Assembly (NCBI RefSeq): GCF_030538655.1
Contig: NZ_JAUNTO010000001.1
Location: forward strand, 124,001 to 188,000
DNA length: 64,000 bases
Direction: 5' to 3'
DNA from: Paracoccus sp. (in: a-proteobacteria)
GTDB taxonomy: Bacteria; Pseudomonadota; Alphaproteobacteria; Rhodobacterales; Rhodobacteraceae
In this document: piece after piece, positions 22,992-30,902 of the stretch
How the letters are laid out: every line of letters begins with the position of its first letter
Position numbering within the stretch: position 1 is the first letter of the stretch
Made by a program: the position numbers and the translations under genes
The notes under the pieces: model-generated
Database searches by the model: none
Seen by the model: only the letters and a program-made list of their open reading frames with translations
What the model was told of the DNA's origin: nothing

Positions 22992-24053
22992 TCAGTCCAG
23001 CAGGCGCAGCAGATCCGGTTCGGCCCCGCTGGTCATGACCAGACGGCGCGCGCGGGCAGGCCCGCGTATCACAAGGCCCGCCAGTTCGACCGCAGGTTCC
23101 GCCACCTCGGCAGGGCGGCCGGGGTCGGTGTGGTCATTATCCTCTTGCCCCGACATATCGCGGGCAGGCTGCACCGACAGCACAAAACAGTCATCCGCCG
23201 CCGCCACCGGATGCAGCAGCGACCAGCACACCATGGCGGGCGTGGAATCGGCGCGGGCGTGCGGCGAATCCAGCCGCTTGACCCGCATATCCTGCCCCGA
23301 AATGACCAGAGCCGCGCAACTGGCGTTCATGTTCAGCACCATGCCCACCAGATCGCCCGGTCCCGTCTCGGCCCGCAGCGTGTCGCCAATCAGCAGCCGG
23401 TGCAGATGCTCGGTCATCAACGACGTGCTGCGCTCGGCCTTGCCGTTCAGGTGAACGTGGCGGAATTCATGCACGCTGCCCTGTTCCGTGCCGATCTGGG
23501 CATGTTGCAGAAAGCGAGTCAGCGTCTCCATCAGCACCTCGGCGGTCATTTTGGCCCCGCGCGGGTTCAGGTGGTTCGGCCCCGACATGAAATGACGCGG
23601 CGCGCGTTCGCCGAAAAAACAGGCATGGCGCAGCAGGCGATAGCCATCCAGAAACGGCAGGCCAGCGGCACGGCACATTTCCGCCCAATGATCGCGCACC
23701 GCCGAATGGCGCAGCCCCGCCGTGGTGACATGCGGCAGGATCAGCACCACCGGCAGAATACCCCGGTCGGCGCACCAGCCGCGCAGCCATGCAAACAGCG
23801 CCGCCGTTTGCGCGGGGTCATGCAGGTTGCGGTTCAGCGCCCGCTGTTCGTTCACGCACAGATCGACGATCAGCACATCCATCGCCACATCGTCCAGCAG
23901 CGGCAGCCGATAGGGCAGCATCACGGCATGAGACGACCCCAGCGAGGCATTGCCGACGATCTCGAACCCGCAGCCGGGTTGGGCGAACGCCTGCGTCCAT
24001 CCATCCTGCATCAGCGACCCCGAGGTGCCCGCGATCCCGACCCGTATCTTCAT
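22992..24053 (-). CDS. SGNH/GDSL-like hydrolase-fold protein
   Basis: This 353-residue protein starts MKIRVGIAGTSGSLMQDGW, where the GTSGS segment could hold the nucleophile. Block V-like HLNPRGAKMTAEVL follows near residue 165, suggesting an SGNH hydrolase or acyltransferase core. The C-terminal 150 residues are not recognisable and may form a beta-rich domain. No signal peptide is evident. Its ATG overlaps the stop of the YigZ gene by four bases, so the two are co-transcribed. The function is unknown. Confidence 0.55.
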   Translation of the reverse strand: MKIRVGIAGTSGSLMQDGWTQAFAQPGCGFEIVGNASLGSSHAVMLPYRLPLLDDVAMDVLIVDLCVNEQRALNRNLHDPAQTAALFAWLRGWCADRGILPVVLILPHVTTAGLRHSAVRDHWAEMCRAAGLPFLDGYRLLRHACFFGERAPRHFMSGPNHLNPRGAKMTAEVLMETLTRFLQHAQIGTEQGSVHEFRHVHLNGKAERSTSLMTEHLHRLLIGDTLRAETGPGDLVGMVLNMNASCAALVISGQDMRVKRLDSPHARADSTPAMVCWSLLHPVAAADDCFVLSVQPARDMSGQEDNDHTDPGRPAEVAEPAVELAGLVIRGPARARRLVMTSGAEPDLLRLLD

Positions 24054-24424
24054 GCCACGCCCTGCCCGGTTTCGCGCAGATAGTGGCGCACCGCATCGGC
24101 AACATGGCGGAAACGGTCGCCGCCCAGATGCTTGCCGCCATACCAGCGGGTAACGATCACGATATGATCCGCCACGCCCGCACGATCCAGCATTTGCAGG
24201 ATCAGCGCCCCTGCCCCGGTTTCGCCGTCGTCATCCTTGACAGGTTCGCCCGAAAGGATTCCGGCCCAGGTGTTATGTGTGGCCCTGGCGAACCGCTTGT
24301 TGCGGGTCAGGTCTGCAATCAGCGCCTGCGCCTGTTCGCGGTCCCGCGCCGCCCCGCCAGAGACGGCGTAGCGCGAGCCGCGGTCAGAAATGATCTTGTC
24401 GAAAATGCGCAGGGTTTCGGTCAT
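24050..24424 (-). CDS. YigZ/IMPACT family (UPF0029) protein
   Basis: This 124-residue protein shows the IMPACT N-terminal fold signature: AxHNTWAG, DDDGETGAGALILQML and VIVTRWYGGKHLGGDRF. Bacterial YigZ proteins are about 200 residues with a second ferredoxin-like domain; this one has only the first domain. IMPACT proteins act in translation control or ribosome binding; the bacterial role is uncertain. The ATG at 24424 is preferred to a TTG three codons earlier. Confidence 0.8.
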   Translation of the reverse strand: MTETLRIFDKIISDRGSRYAVSGGAARDREQAQALIADLTRNKRFARATHNTWAGILSGEPVKDDDGETGAGALILQMLDRAGVADHIVIVTRWYGGKHLGGDRFRHVADAVRHYLRETGQGVA

Positions 24425-24505
24425 GTGGCGCAAATGCGCGTTATCGCGACGGAAATCAAGGTTGCCCCGAAAGGCCGGGGGCGCTTCGTCCCTCCCATTC
24501 GTCGG

Positions 24506-24530
24506 GGAAAAGGTCCGCCGGACCTTTTCC
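24506..24530. repeat. Near-perfect 25-base palindrome
   Basis: Arms GGAAAAGGTCC and GGACCTTTTCC (11 bp each) flank a GCC centre. It lies in the 150-base gap between the YigZ gene and the MetX-like gene, both on the minus strand. It could be a bidirectional terminator (T-run inside the arm) or an intergenic repeat unit. The nearby AGAGGATATTTA resembles the tail of the two REP-like elements at 28028 and 46816. Confidence 0.7.
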
Positions 24531-24575
24531 TGATCCTCCTCATCCCAGAGGATATTTATTGAACCAAAGATGCCT

Positions 24576-25739
24576 TTAGTCCGCGTTCAGAAAGGCGCGG
24601 ATTTGCTCGCCCGCCTGCGCGATGTTCAGCACCCCGTCCAGATGGCCGCGCCCGCCGGTGATCTGCACCGTTTGCACCGGCGTGCCATCGCTGCGGATGA
24701 TGGCGGCGGTTTCGCGCACCGCATCGGGCGGGAACACAAGGTCGGCATCGGAATAGATCAGCAGCGCGGGCACCTCGATCGCCCGCAGCCCGTCATAAAT
24801 ACCGCCTTCAGGCTGACCGGCGACGAAAAGCTGGTTCGCTTTGACCAGATACAGAAAGTGGTTGGCATCCGCGATCTGTGCCCGTGCCGCGCCCGCCGCA
24901 TCCAGCGCGGCCTGCACGGCGAATTTGCCATCAATGCTGGCCGGATCGCTGCCCTCGGCCGGGGCGCGGCCAAAGCTGCTGTTGGCCCATTCGGCGGAAT
25001 TGGCGTGCAGCGTCAGGGTTTTCAGCGCCGCCGCCAGCCCGGCCACGGGCGCATTACCGCCGTAATAATCGCCGCCGTTCCAGTTGGAATCGACCCTGAT
25101 CGGCGCGGCCCAGACATCCAGCCAGGCGATCAGATCCGCGTTGGCATAGCCCGATGAAATGACCGGGATCACCCGTTCCAGCCGGTCGGGATAGCTGGCC
25201 GCCCATTCATAGCTTTGCAGTCCGCCCATCGAGGCCCCCATGACCGCGTGCCATGTCTCGATCCCCAGCTGATCCATCAACCCCTTTTGCGTATCGACGA
25301 AATCACCGATGGTCATGACCGGGAAATCCATTCCCCACGGCTGACCCGTTGCCGGGTTCAGTGTCGCCGGGCCGGTGGTGATAACATTGGGATCATGCGC
25401 GCCAAGGTTCACCGGCGTATCGACCGAGACGACAAAGAACCGATCCGTGTCAATCGGCTTGCCCGACCCGATGATCGCATCCCAATAGCCCGGCGCAGCG
25501 TCGCTGTCGGCATATTTCCCCGCCGCATGGCTGGTGCCGCTGAAGAAATGCGGGATCAGGATAGCGTTGTCTTTCGTCTCGTTCAGGGTGCCATAGGTTT
25601 CGTAACCCAGCCGCATTTCAGGGATGGTTTCCCCGCTGCGGGTCTGAAAATCGGTCAGGGTGAATGCCTGCTTTTCAACCAGCCCGTCCAGTGCAAAGGC
25701 AGGGGTGGCGGTCAGCATCAAGGCCAGAATGCGACGCAT
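24576..25739 (-). CDS. Exported MetX-like alpha/beta hydrolase (homoserine O-acetyltransferase family)
   Basis: This 387-residue protein has a signal peptide (MRRILALMLTATPAFA) and an alpha/beta hydrolase fold. Visible motifs are the nucleophile elbow GASMGGLQS, the acid-bearing IYSDADLVFPPD and the histidine GGRGHLDG. The fold and NLGAHDPNVITTGPATLNP match homoserine acetyltransferase relatives. True MetX acts in the cytoplasm on homoserine and acetyl-CoA, so an exported form is more likely a hydrolase of unknown substrate. It is a single-gene unit. Confidence 0.75.
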   Translation of the reverse strand: MRRILALMLTATPAFALDGLVEKQAFTLTDFQTRSGETIPEMRLGYETYGTLNETKDNAILIPHFFSGTSHAAGKYADSDAAPGYWDAIIGSGKPIDTDRFFVVSVDTPVNLGAHDPNVITTGPATLNPATGQPWGMDFPVMTIGDFVDTQKGLMDQLGIETWHAVMGASMGGLQSYEWAASYPDRLERVIPVISSGYANADLIAWLDVWAAPIRVDSNWNGGDYYGGNAPVAGLAAALKTLTLHANSAEWANSSFGRAPAEGSDPASIDGKFAVQAALDAAGAARAQIADANHFLYLVKANQLFVAGQPEGGIYDGLRAIEVPALLIYSDADLVFPPDAVRETAAIIRSDGTPVQTVQITGGRGHLDGVLNIAQAGEQIRAFLNAD

Positions 25740-25790
25740 GGGGTTCCTCCGGTTTCCTCGCCCCCAGCTAAAGGCGTTGCTGCCCCGCGA

Positions 25791-26210
25791 TCAAGTCCGC
25801 CGTCGCACATACAGCTCCAGCCGGTGGTGCACGATCTCGTATCCGCGCTCGGCCGCGATCTCGGCTTGCAGGCGTTCGATGCGGTCGTCGGTGAACTCGA
25901 TCACCGCGCCGCTGTCCACGTCGATCATATGATCGTGGTGATGCTGGTCGGCAGGCTCCCAGCGCGCCGGCTCGCCCTGAAACTCCAGCTTGTCGATCAC
26001 GCCCTGCGCGCGCAGCGTGGTCAGCGTGCGGTAAACCGTGGCCAGTGAAACGCCTGCCCCCGCCGCCTCGGCCCGCGCGTGCAATTCGGTCGCGTCAGGG
26101 TGGTCATCGACGGCGGCCAGCACCCGCAGCAAAGCGGCGCGCTGCCGCGTCACCCGCACGCCCGCATCGCGCAGCGCCTGTTCCATCCGTTGTGCCCGAG
26201 CCTTGTCCAT
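25791..26210 (-). CDS. mur: Mur/Fur family metalloregulator
   Basis: This 139-residue protein has a winged helix (VRVTRQRAALLRVL, SLATVYRTLTTLRAQGVI) and a Fur dimerisation domain with HHHDHMIDVDSGAVIEF. The C-terminal CxxC zinc site common in Zur and many Fur proteins is missing, as in alphaproteobacterial Mur. It is divergent from sitABCD across an 86-base gap with an inverted-repeat operator. It therefore probably represses manganese (or iron) uptake when metal-loaded. Confidence 0.85.
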   Translation of the reverse strand: MDKARAQRMEQALRDAGVRVTRQRAALLRVLAAVDDHPDATELHARAEAAGAGVSLATVYRTLTTLRAQGVIDKLEFQGEPARWEPADQHHHDHMIDVDSGAVIEFTDDRIERLQAEIAAERGYEIVHHRLELYVRRRT

Positions 26211-26242
26211 TACGGATTGATGGCAAGTCCCGCAGCCAGTTG

Positions 26243-26263
26243 CAAGTAGTTCTCACCTACTTG
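26243..26263. promoter_or_regulatory. Inverted-repeat operator between mur and sitA
   Basis: CAAGTAG-N7-CTACTTG is a perfect 7-bp inverted repeat placed almost exactly midway between the mur and sitA start codons (32-33 bases from each). It is a candidate Mur box controlling both promoters. Confidence 0.65.
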
Positions 26264-26296
26264 ACAGTTGCGATTCATTCGCAGAAAGATTGCACC

Positions 26297-27169
26297 ATGA
26301 ACCGCCGCCACGCCCTCGCCGTGCTTGCCAGCACCCTTGCCGCCCCCGCACTGGCACAGGGCCGGCTGAGGGTGGCAACGACCTTTACCGTGCTGGCCGA
26401 TATGGCCCGCAATGTGGCGGGCGGGCTGGCCGATGTGGTCAGCATCACCAAGCCGGGGGCCGAGATCCACGGATACGAACCCACGCCGCGCGATCTGGTG
26501 CAGGCGCAGGGGGCGGGGCTGGTGTTGTATAACGGTCTGAATCTGGAACTCTGGTTCGAACAGTTTCTGCGCAACCTGTCCGGCGTGCCCGCCGCCATCG
26601 TCAGCGACGGCATCACCCCGATCGAGGTGGCCACTGGCGCGCCCAACCCCCACGCGTGGATGGCGCTCGATTCCGCGCTGATCTATGTGCGCAACATCGC
26701 CGCCGCACTGGCCACCGCCGATCCCGCGAATGCCGCCGCCTATCAGGCGAACGCCCGCGCCTATGCCGACCGGATCACCGCCACCATCGCCCCCCTGCGT
26801 GACGCGCTGCGCGCCCTGCCCGATAACCGCCGCTGGCTGGTCACCTCCGAAGGGGCGTTCAGCTATCTCGCCCGCGACGCCCGGCTGAACGAACTGTATC
26901 TGTGGCCGATCAACGCCGACGCACAGGGCAGGCCGCAACAGGTGCGCCATGTCGTCGATACGATGCGCGCCCGGCAGATCGGGGTGATCTTTTCCGAATC
27001 CACCGTATCGGATCGCCCGGCACGGCGGATCGCGGCGGAAACCGGGGCAGGTTATGGCGGCGTGCTGTATGTGGACAGCCTCTCCGATGCCGACGGCCCG
27101 GTGCCGACCTATCTGGACCTGCTGACCGTGACCTATACCACCATCCTGAAAGGACTGTCCCATGGCTGA
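26297..27169 (+). CDS. sitA: SitA, manganese/iron ABC transporter substrate-binding protein
   Basis: This 290-residue cluster A-I (ZnuA/PsaA-like) binding protein has a signal peptide (MNRRHALAVLASTLAAPALA). Metal ligands are visible as the His of GAEIHGYEPTPRD, the His of NPHAWMA, the Glu of SEGAFSYLA and the Asp of VDSLSDADGPVPTY. The four-ligand H-H-E-D set fits Mn2+ or Fe2+ rather than Zn2+. The ATG at 26297 is the one that gives a signal peptide. It overlaps sitB by eight bases. Confidence 0.92.
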   Translation: MNRRHALAVLASTLAAPALAQGRLRVATTFTVLADMARNVAGGLADVVSITKPGAEIHGYEPTPRDLVQAQGAGLVLYNGLNLELWFEQFLRNLSGVPAAIVSDGITPIEVATGAPNPHAWMALDSALIYVRNIAAALATADPANAAAYQANARAYADRITATIAPLRDALRALPDNRRWLVTSEGAFSYLARDARLNELYLWPINADAQGRPQQVRHVVDTMRARQIGVIFSESTVSDRPARRIAAETGAGYGGVLYVDSLSDADGPVPTYLDLLTVTYTTILKGLSHG

Positions 27170-28010
27170 GGGCATCGCCGTCACCGGCCTGACCGTCACC
27201 TATCGCAACGGCCACACAGCACTGCGCGACGCCAGCTTTACGGTGCCGCAAGGCTCGGTCACGGCGCTGGTGGGCATGAACGGCGCAGGCAAATCGACGC
27301 TGTTCAAGGCGCTGATGGGGCTGATCCCCGGCGCCTCGGGCCAGACACGCATCATGGGCCTGCCCGTCGCCCAGGCCCTGAAACAGAACCTGATCGCCTA
27401 TGTCCCCCAGTCCGAGGACGTGGACTGGACCTTTCCGGTTCTGGTGCGCGACGTGGTGATGATGGGCCGCTATGGCCATATGGGCTGGCTGCGCCGCCCG
27501 CGCCCGGCCGACCACGCCGCCACTGCGGCGGCACTGGCCCGCGTCAACATGCAGGACTACGCCACCCGCCAGATCGGCGAGCTGTCGGGGGGGCAGAAAA
27601 AACGGGTCTTTCTGGCCCGCGCATTGGCACAGGATGCCCGCGTCATCCTGCTGGACGAACCCTTCACCGGCGTCGACGTGCAGACCGAGGAAACCATCAT
27701 CATCCTGTTGCGCGCCCTGCGCGACGAAGGCCGGGTGATGCTGGTATCGACCCACGATCTGGGATCGGTGCCGGAATTCTGCGACCGGGTGGTGCTGGTC
27801 AAAGGCACGGTGCTGGCCTATGGCCCCACCGCCACCACCTTTACCGCCGACAACCTGCGCAAAACCTTCGGCGGCGTGCTGCGCCACTTTACGCTGGCAG
27901 GCCCGGACCTGCACGACGATCAGGACAACCGCGCCGTGACCGTGCTCAGCGACGACGAACGCCCGCTGATCTTTTACGACGATCAGCACCAGACCACGGG
28001 GCGCGACTGA
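27162..28010 (+). CDS. sitB: SitB, manganese/iron ABC transporter ATPase
   Basis: This 282-residue ABC ATPase has Walker A GMNGAGKST at residues 38-46, signature LSGGQKKR, Walker B VILLDEP and switch His in STHDLG. The C-terminus carries an Asp/His-rich tail (LHDDQDN, FYDDQHQ), which is often seen in metal transporter ATPases. It energises SitCD to import the metal delivered by SitA. Confidence 0.92.
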   Translation: MAEGIAVTGLTVTYRNGHTALRDASFTVPQGSVTALVGMNGAGKSTLFKALMGLIPGASGQTRIMGLPVAQALKQNLIAYVPQSEDVDWTFPVLVRDVVMMGRYGHMGWLRRPRPADHAATAAALARVNMQDYATRQIGELSGGQKKRVFLARALAQDARVILLDEPFTGVDVQTEETIIILLRALRDEGRVMLVSTHDLGSVPEFCDRVVLVKGTVLAYGPTATTFTADNLRKTFGGVLRHFTLAGPDLHDDQDNRAVTVLSDDERPLIFYDDQHQTTGRD

Positions 28011-28027
28011 TGGCGTCTTTCGTTTCT

Positions 28028-28065
28028 AAATATCCTGCGGGGGTGTGGGGGTGCAAAACCCCCAC
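28028..28065. repeat. REP-like palindromic element, copy 1 (sitB-sitC gap)
   Basis: AAATATCCTGCGGGGG is followed by a hairpin with GTGGGGG / CCCCCAC arms and loop TGCAAAA. The reverse complement is nearly identical to 46816-46852, so this is one copy of a dispersed extragenic element. The hairpin could also attenuate sitCD. Confidence 0.75.
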
Positions 28066-28077
28066 TTGCGAGGGCGC

Positions 28078-28938
28078 ATGATGGAAACCCTGCTTATCCC
28101 GTTCCGCTATGGCTATATGGCCGAAGCGATCTGGGTCTCGGCCCTGGTCGGCGCGGTCTGCGGCTTTCTGTCGGCCTATCTGATGCTGAAAGGCTGGTCG
28201 CTGATCGGCGATGCGCTGTCCCATTCCATCGTGCCGGGCGTCGCCGGAGCCTATATGCTGGGCCTGCCCTTCGCGATTGGAGCCTTTTTGTCCGGCGGGC
28301 TGGCGGCAATGACCATGCTGTTTCTGAACAGCCGCACCGGCCTGCGCGAAGATGCGATCATCGGGCTGATCTTCACCGCCTTTTTCGGGCTGGGGTTGTT
28401 CATGATCTCGCTCAATCCGATGGCGATCAGCATCCAGCAGATCACCATGGGCAATATTCTGGCCATCAGCCCCGACGACACGCTGCAACTGGTGCTGATC
28501 GGCACCGTCTCGCTGCTGATCCTGACGCTGAAATGGCGCGACCTGATGGCGGTGTTTTTCGATGAAACCCACGCCCGCACGGTCGGGCTGAACCCGGCGC
28601 GGCTGAAGGTGCTGTTCTTTGCGCTGCTGGCCGCCTGCACCGTCGCCGCCATGCAGACGGTGGGGGCGTTTCTGGTCGTCGCGCTGGTCGTGACGCCGGG
28701 GGCCACCGCCTATCTGCTGACCGACCGCTTTCCCCGGCTGATCGCGCTGGCCGTTACCATTGGCGCGGTGACGTCGGGGACCGGCGCCTATCTGTCCTTC
28801 TTTCTGGACGGTGCGACCGGCGGCGTGATCGTGGTGCTGCAAACGCTGGTCTTTGCGCTGGCCTTTGTCTGTGCGCCCACTCATGGCCTGCTGGCCACAC
28901 GACGCCGCGCCGCCGCTGCCCGCGGGGCCGCGCCATGA
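28078..28938 (+). CDS. sitC: SitC, manganese/iron ABC transporter permease
   Basis: This 286-residue ABC-3 family permease has about eight membrane spans. The family signature is SLIGDALSHSIVPGVAGAYM, and the conserved metal-transport helix GAFLVVALVVTPGATAYLL is present. GAGGG lies before tandem ATG codons at 28078 and 28081. It overlaps sitD by four bases; the pair forms the membrane channel. Confidence 0.92.
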   Translation: MMETLLIPFRYGYMAEAIWVSALVGAVCGFLSAYLMLKGWSLIGDALSHSIVPGVAGAYMLGLPFAIGAFLSGGLAAMTMLFLNSRTGLREDAIIGLIFTAFFGLGLFMISLNPMAISIQQITMGNILAISPDDTLQLVLIGTVSLLILTLKWRDLMAVFFDETHARTVGLNPARLKVLFFALLAACTVAAMQTVGAFLVVALVVTPGATAYLLTDRFPRLIALAVTIGAVTSGTGAYLSFFLDGATGGVIVVLQTLVFALAFVCAPTHGLLATRRRAAAARGAAP

Positions 28939-29777
28939 TGCAGACGCTGACCCTGCCCTTTGCCTATCCCTTCATGCAGAGCGCCGCGCTGATGGCGCTG
29001 ATCGTCGCCATCCCCGCCGCGCTACTGTCGTGTTTCATGATCCTGCGCGGCTGGAGCCTGATGGGCGACGCCATCAGCCATGCCGTCCTGCCCGGCATCG
29101 TGCTGGCCTATATCACCGGCCTGCCACTGCTGATCGGAGCTTTTGCCGCCGGCACCACCTGCGCCGCCCTGTCCGGCTGGATTCAGGAAAACTCGCGCGT
29201 CAAATCCGACACGGTGCTGGGCGTGGTCATGGCGGGCATGTTCGGGCTGGGGCTGGTGATCTATGTCGCCACACCGTCAGATATGCATCTGGATCACATC
29301 CTGTTCGGCAACATCCTTGGGGTCGGGCCAGGTGACTTTGCGACCGCAGGGACCATCGGCGCGGCCATCACCGCCGCCATCGTGCTGAAATGGCGCGATC
29401 TGGCGCTGTGGTCCTTTGATCCGGTGCAGGCACGGGTCGCGGGGCTGCCGGTGCGGCTGTTGCATTATGGCCTGCTGGCGATGATTTCGGCCAGCGTGGT
29501 GGCGATGCTGTCGGCAGTGGGCATCATTCTGTCGGTGGCACTGCTGATTGCACCGGGCGCCATCGGCTTTCTGACCACCCGCCGCCTGCCGGTCATGCTG
29601 ACCGTGGCCTGCGCAGCGGCGGCAATGGCGGCCCTTGCCGGTGTCTGGGCCAGCTTCTGGCTGGACAGCGCCCCGGCCCCGACCATCGTTCTGGCGCTGA
29701 CCGTCATGTTCATCGCCGCCTTTGCCCGGCGGCAATGGCAGGCCCGGCAAGCCGCGCCCCACAGCCAAGCCCCATAG
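28935..29777 (+). CDS. sitD: SitD, manganese/iron ABC transporter permease
   Basis: This 280-residue ABC-3 permease is paralogous to SitC, with SLMGDAISHAVLPGIVLAYI and VGIILSVALLIAPGAIGFL. The ATG overlaps the sitC stop (ATGA). It is the last gene of sitABCD. No clear terminator was seen in the 54 bases before the next gene. Confidence 0.92.
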   Translation: MMQTLTLPFAYPFMQSAALMALIVAIPAALLSCFMILRGWSLMGDAISHAVLPGIVLAYITGLPLLIGAFAAGTTCAALSGWIQENSRVKSDTVLGVVMAGMFGLGLVIYVATPSDMHLDHILFGNILGVGPGDFATAGTIGAAITAAIVLKWRDLALWSFDPVQARVAGLPVRLLHYGLLAMISASVVAMLSAVGIILSVALLIAPGAIGFLTTRRLPVMLTVACAAAAMAALAGVWASFWLDSAPAPTIVLALTVMFIAAFARRQWQARQAAPHSQAP

Positions 29778-29831
29778 CGCCACCGCCCGCAACATGCGAT
29801 AACGGGGCCAACCCAAACCAAAGGCCCCGCG

Positions 29832-30902
29832 ATGAACAGACAAACGGTGCACACGATCAGTTCGGTAACACTGCTGGTGCTGCTGACACTGGCCTTTGCC
29901 TGGGTGATCCGACCCTATTTCGGGGCGGTGCTGTGGGCGGTGATTCTGGCGATCCTGTTTCACCCGCTGCACCGGCGCTTTCTGAGCGTGACCCGAGGGC
30001 GGCGAAATGCCGCCTCGGCGCTCAGCCTGCTGGCGGTCATGCTGGTGGTGCTGATCCCCGGCAGTATCATCCTGTCGTCACTGTCGGCGCAGGCGGCCGG
30101 GCTGTATCGTCAGGTCACGGCACAGCAGATCGACCTGAGCGCAGCATTAAACAGTCTGCAAAATGCCCTGCCCTCAATCGTGACCGAGACCTTTGCTTCG
30201 TTGAACCTGACCCCGTTTCAGCAGATCCAGACCCAGATCAACGCCTTCATCGGGCAGTTGTCGCAACTGATCGCCACGCAATTGCTGACCATCGGGCAGA
30301 ACACCATGCAACTGGTCATCGCCAGCGGTGTCATGCTGTATGTGCTGTTCTTCATGTTCCGCGAGGGCGAGGCGTTAAGCCACAGGCTCCGCCGCGCCAG
30401 CCCGCTGAACCCCGACTATACCGATTATCTTGCGACAAAATTCGTCGATGTGGTGCGGGCCACGGTTCAGGGCAATGTCATCATCGCCATGGTGCAGGGC
30501 ACCATCGGCGGCGTGACCTTCTGGCTGCTGGGGCTGGCCAGCCCGCTGTTGTGGGGCGTGGTGATGGCGGTGCTGGCGCTGTTGCCGTTTCTGGGGGCAA
30601 CGCTGGTCTGGGCGCCGGTTGCGGTCTATCTGCAGGCGACCGGCAGCTATCTGAAAGGCGTGATCCTGCTGGCTGTCGGGGCCTTTCTGATCGCCACCAT
30701 CGACAACCTGCTGCGACCGCCTCTGGTCGGGCGGGGCAGCCGCCTGCCCGATTACATCGTGCTGCTGTCCACCCTGGGCGGCATCGCCACGCTGGGGGTG
30801 AACGGGCTGGTGATGGGACCGCTGATCGCGGCGCTGTTCATCGCCGCCTGGTCGCGCTTTACGCAGGAACGTGACGCACAGCCGGGGCCGGTTACGCGCT
30901 GA
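29832..30902 (+). CDS. AI-2E family (PerM/YdiK) transporter
   Basis: This 356-residue membrane protein has about seven to eight spans in the AI-2E/UPF0118 pattern. A hydrophobic N-terminal pair comes first, then a soluble helical loop (residues about 95-150), then a C-terminal membrane domain with GVVMAVLALLPFLGATLVWAP-like and ATIDNLLRPPLVGRGSRLPD segments. The family exports small molecules or sodium ions; the substrate is unknown. Its end overlaps the convergent GMC gene by 11 bases. Confidence 0.87.
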   Translation: MNRQTVHTISSVTLLVLLTLAFAWVIRPYFGAVLWAVILAILFHPLHRRFLSVTRGRRNAASALSLLAVMLVVLIPGSIILSSLSAQAAGLYRQVTAQQIDLSAALNSLQNALPSIVTETFASLNLTPFQQIQTQINAFIGQLSQLIATQLLTIGQNTMQLVIASGVMLYVLFFMFREGEALSHRLRRASPLNPDYTDYLATKFVDVVRATVQGNVIIAMVQGTIGGVTFWLLGLASPLLWGVVMAVLALLPFLGATLVWAPVAVYLQATGSYLKGVILLAVGAFLIATIDNLLRPPLVGRGSRLPDYIVLLSTLGGIATLGVNGLVMGPLIAALFIAAWSRFTQERDAQPGPVTR

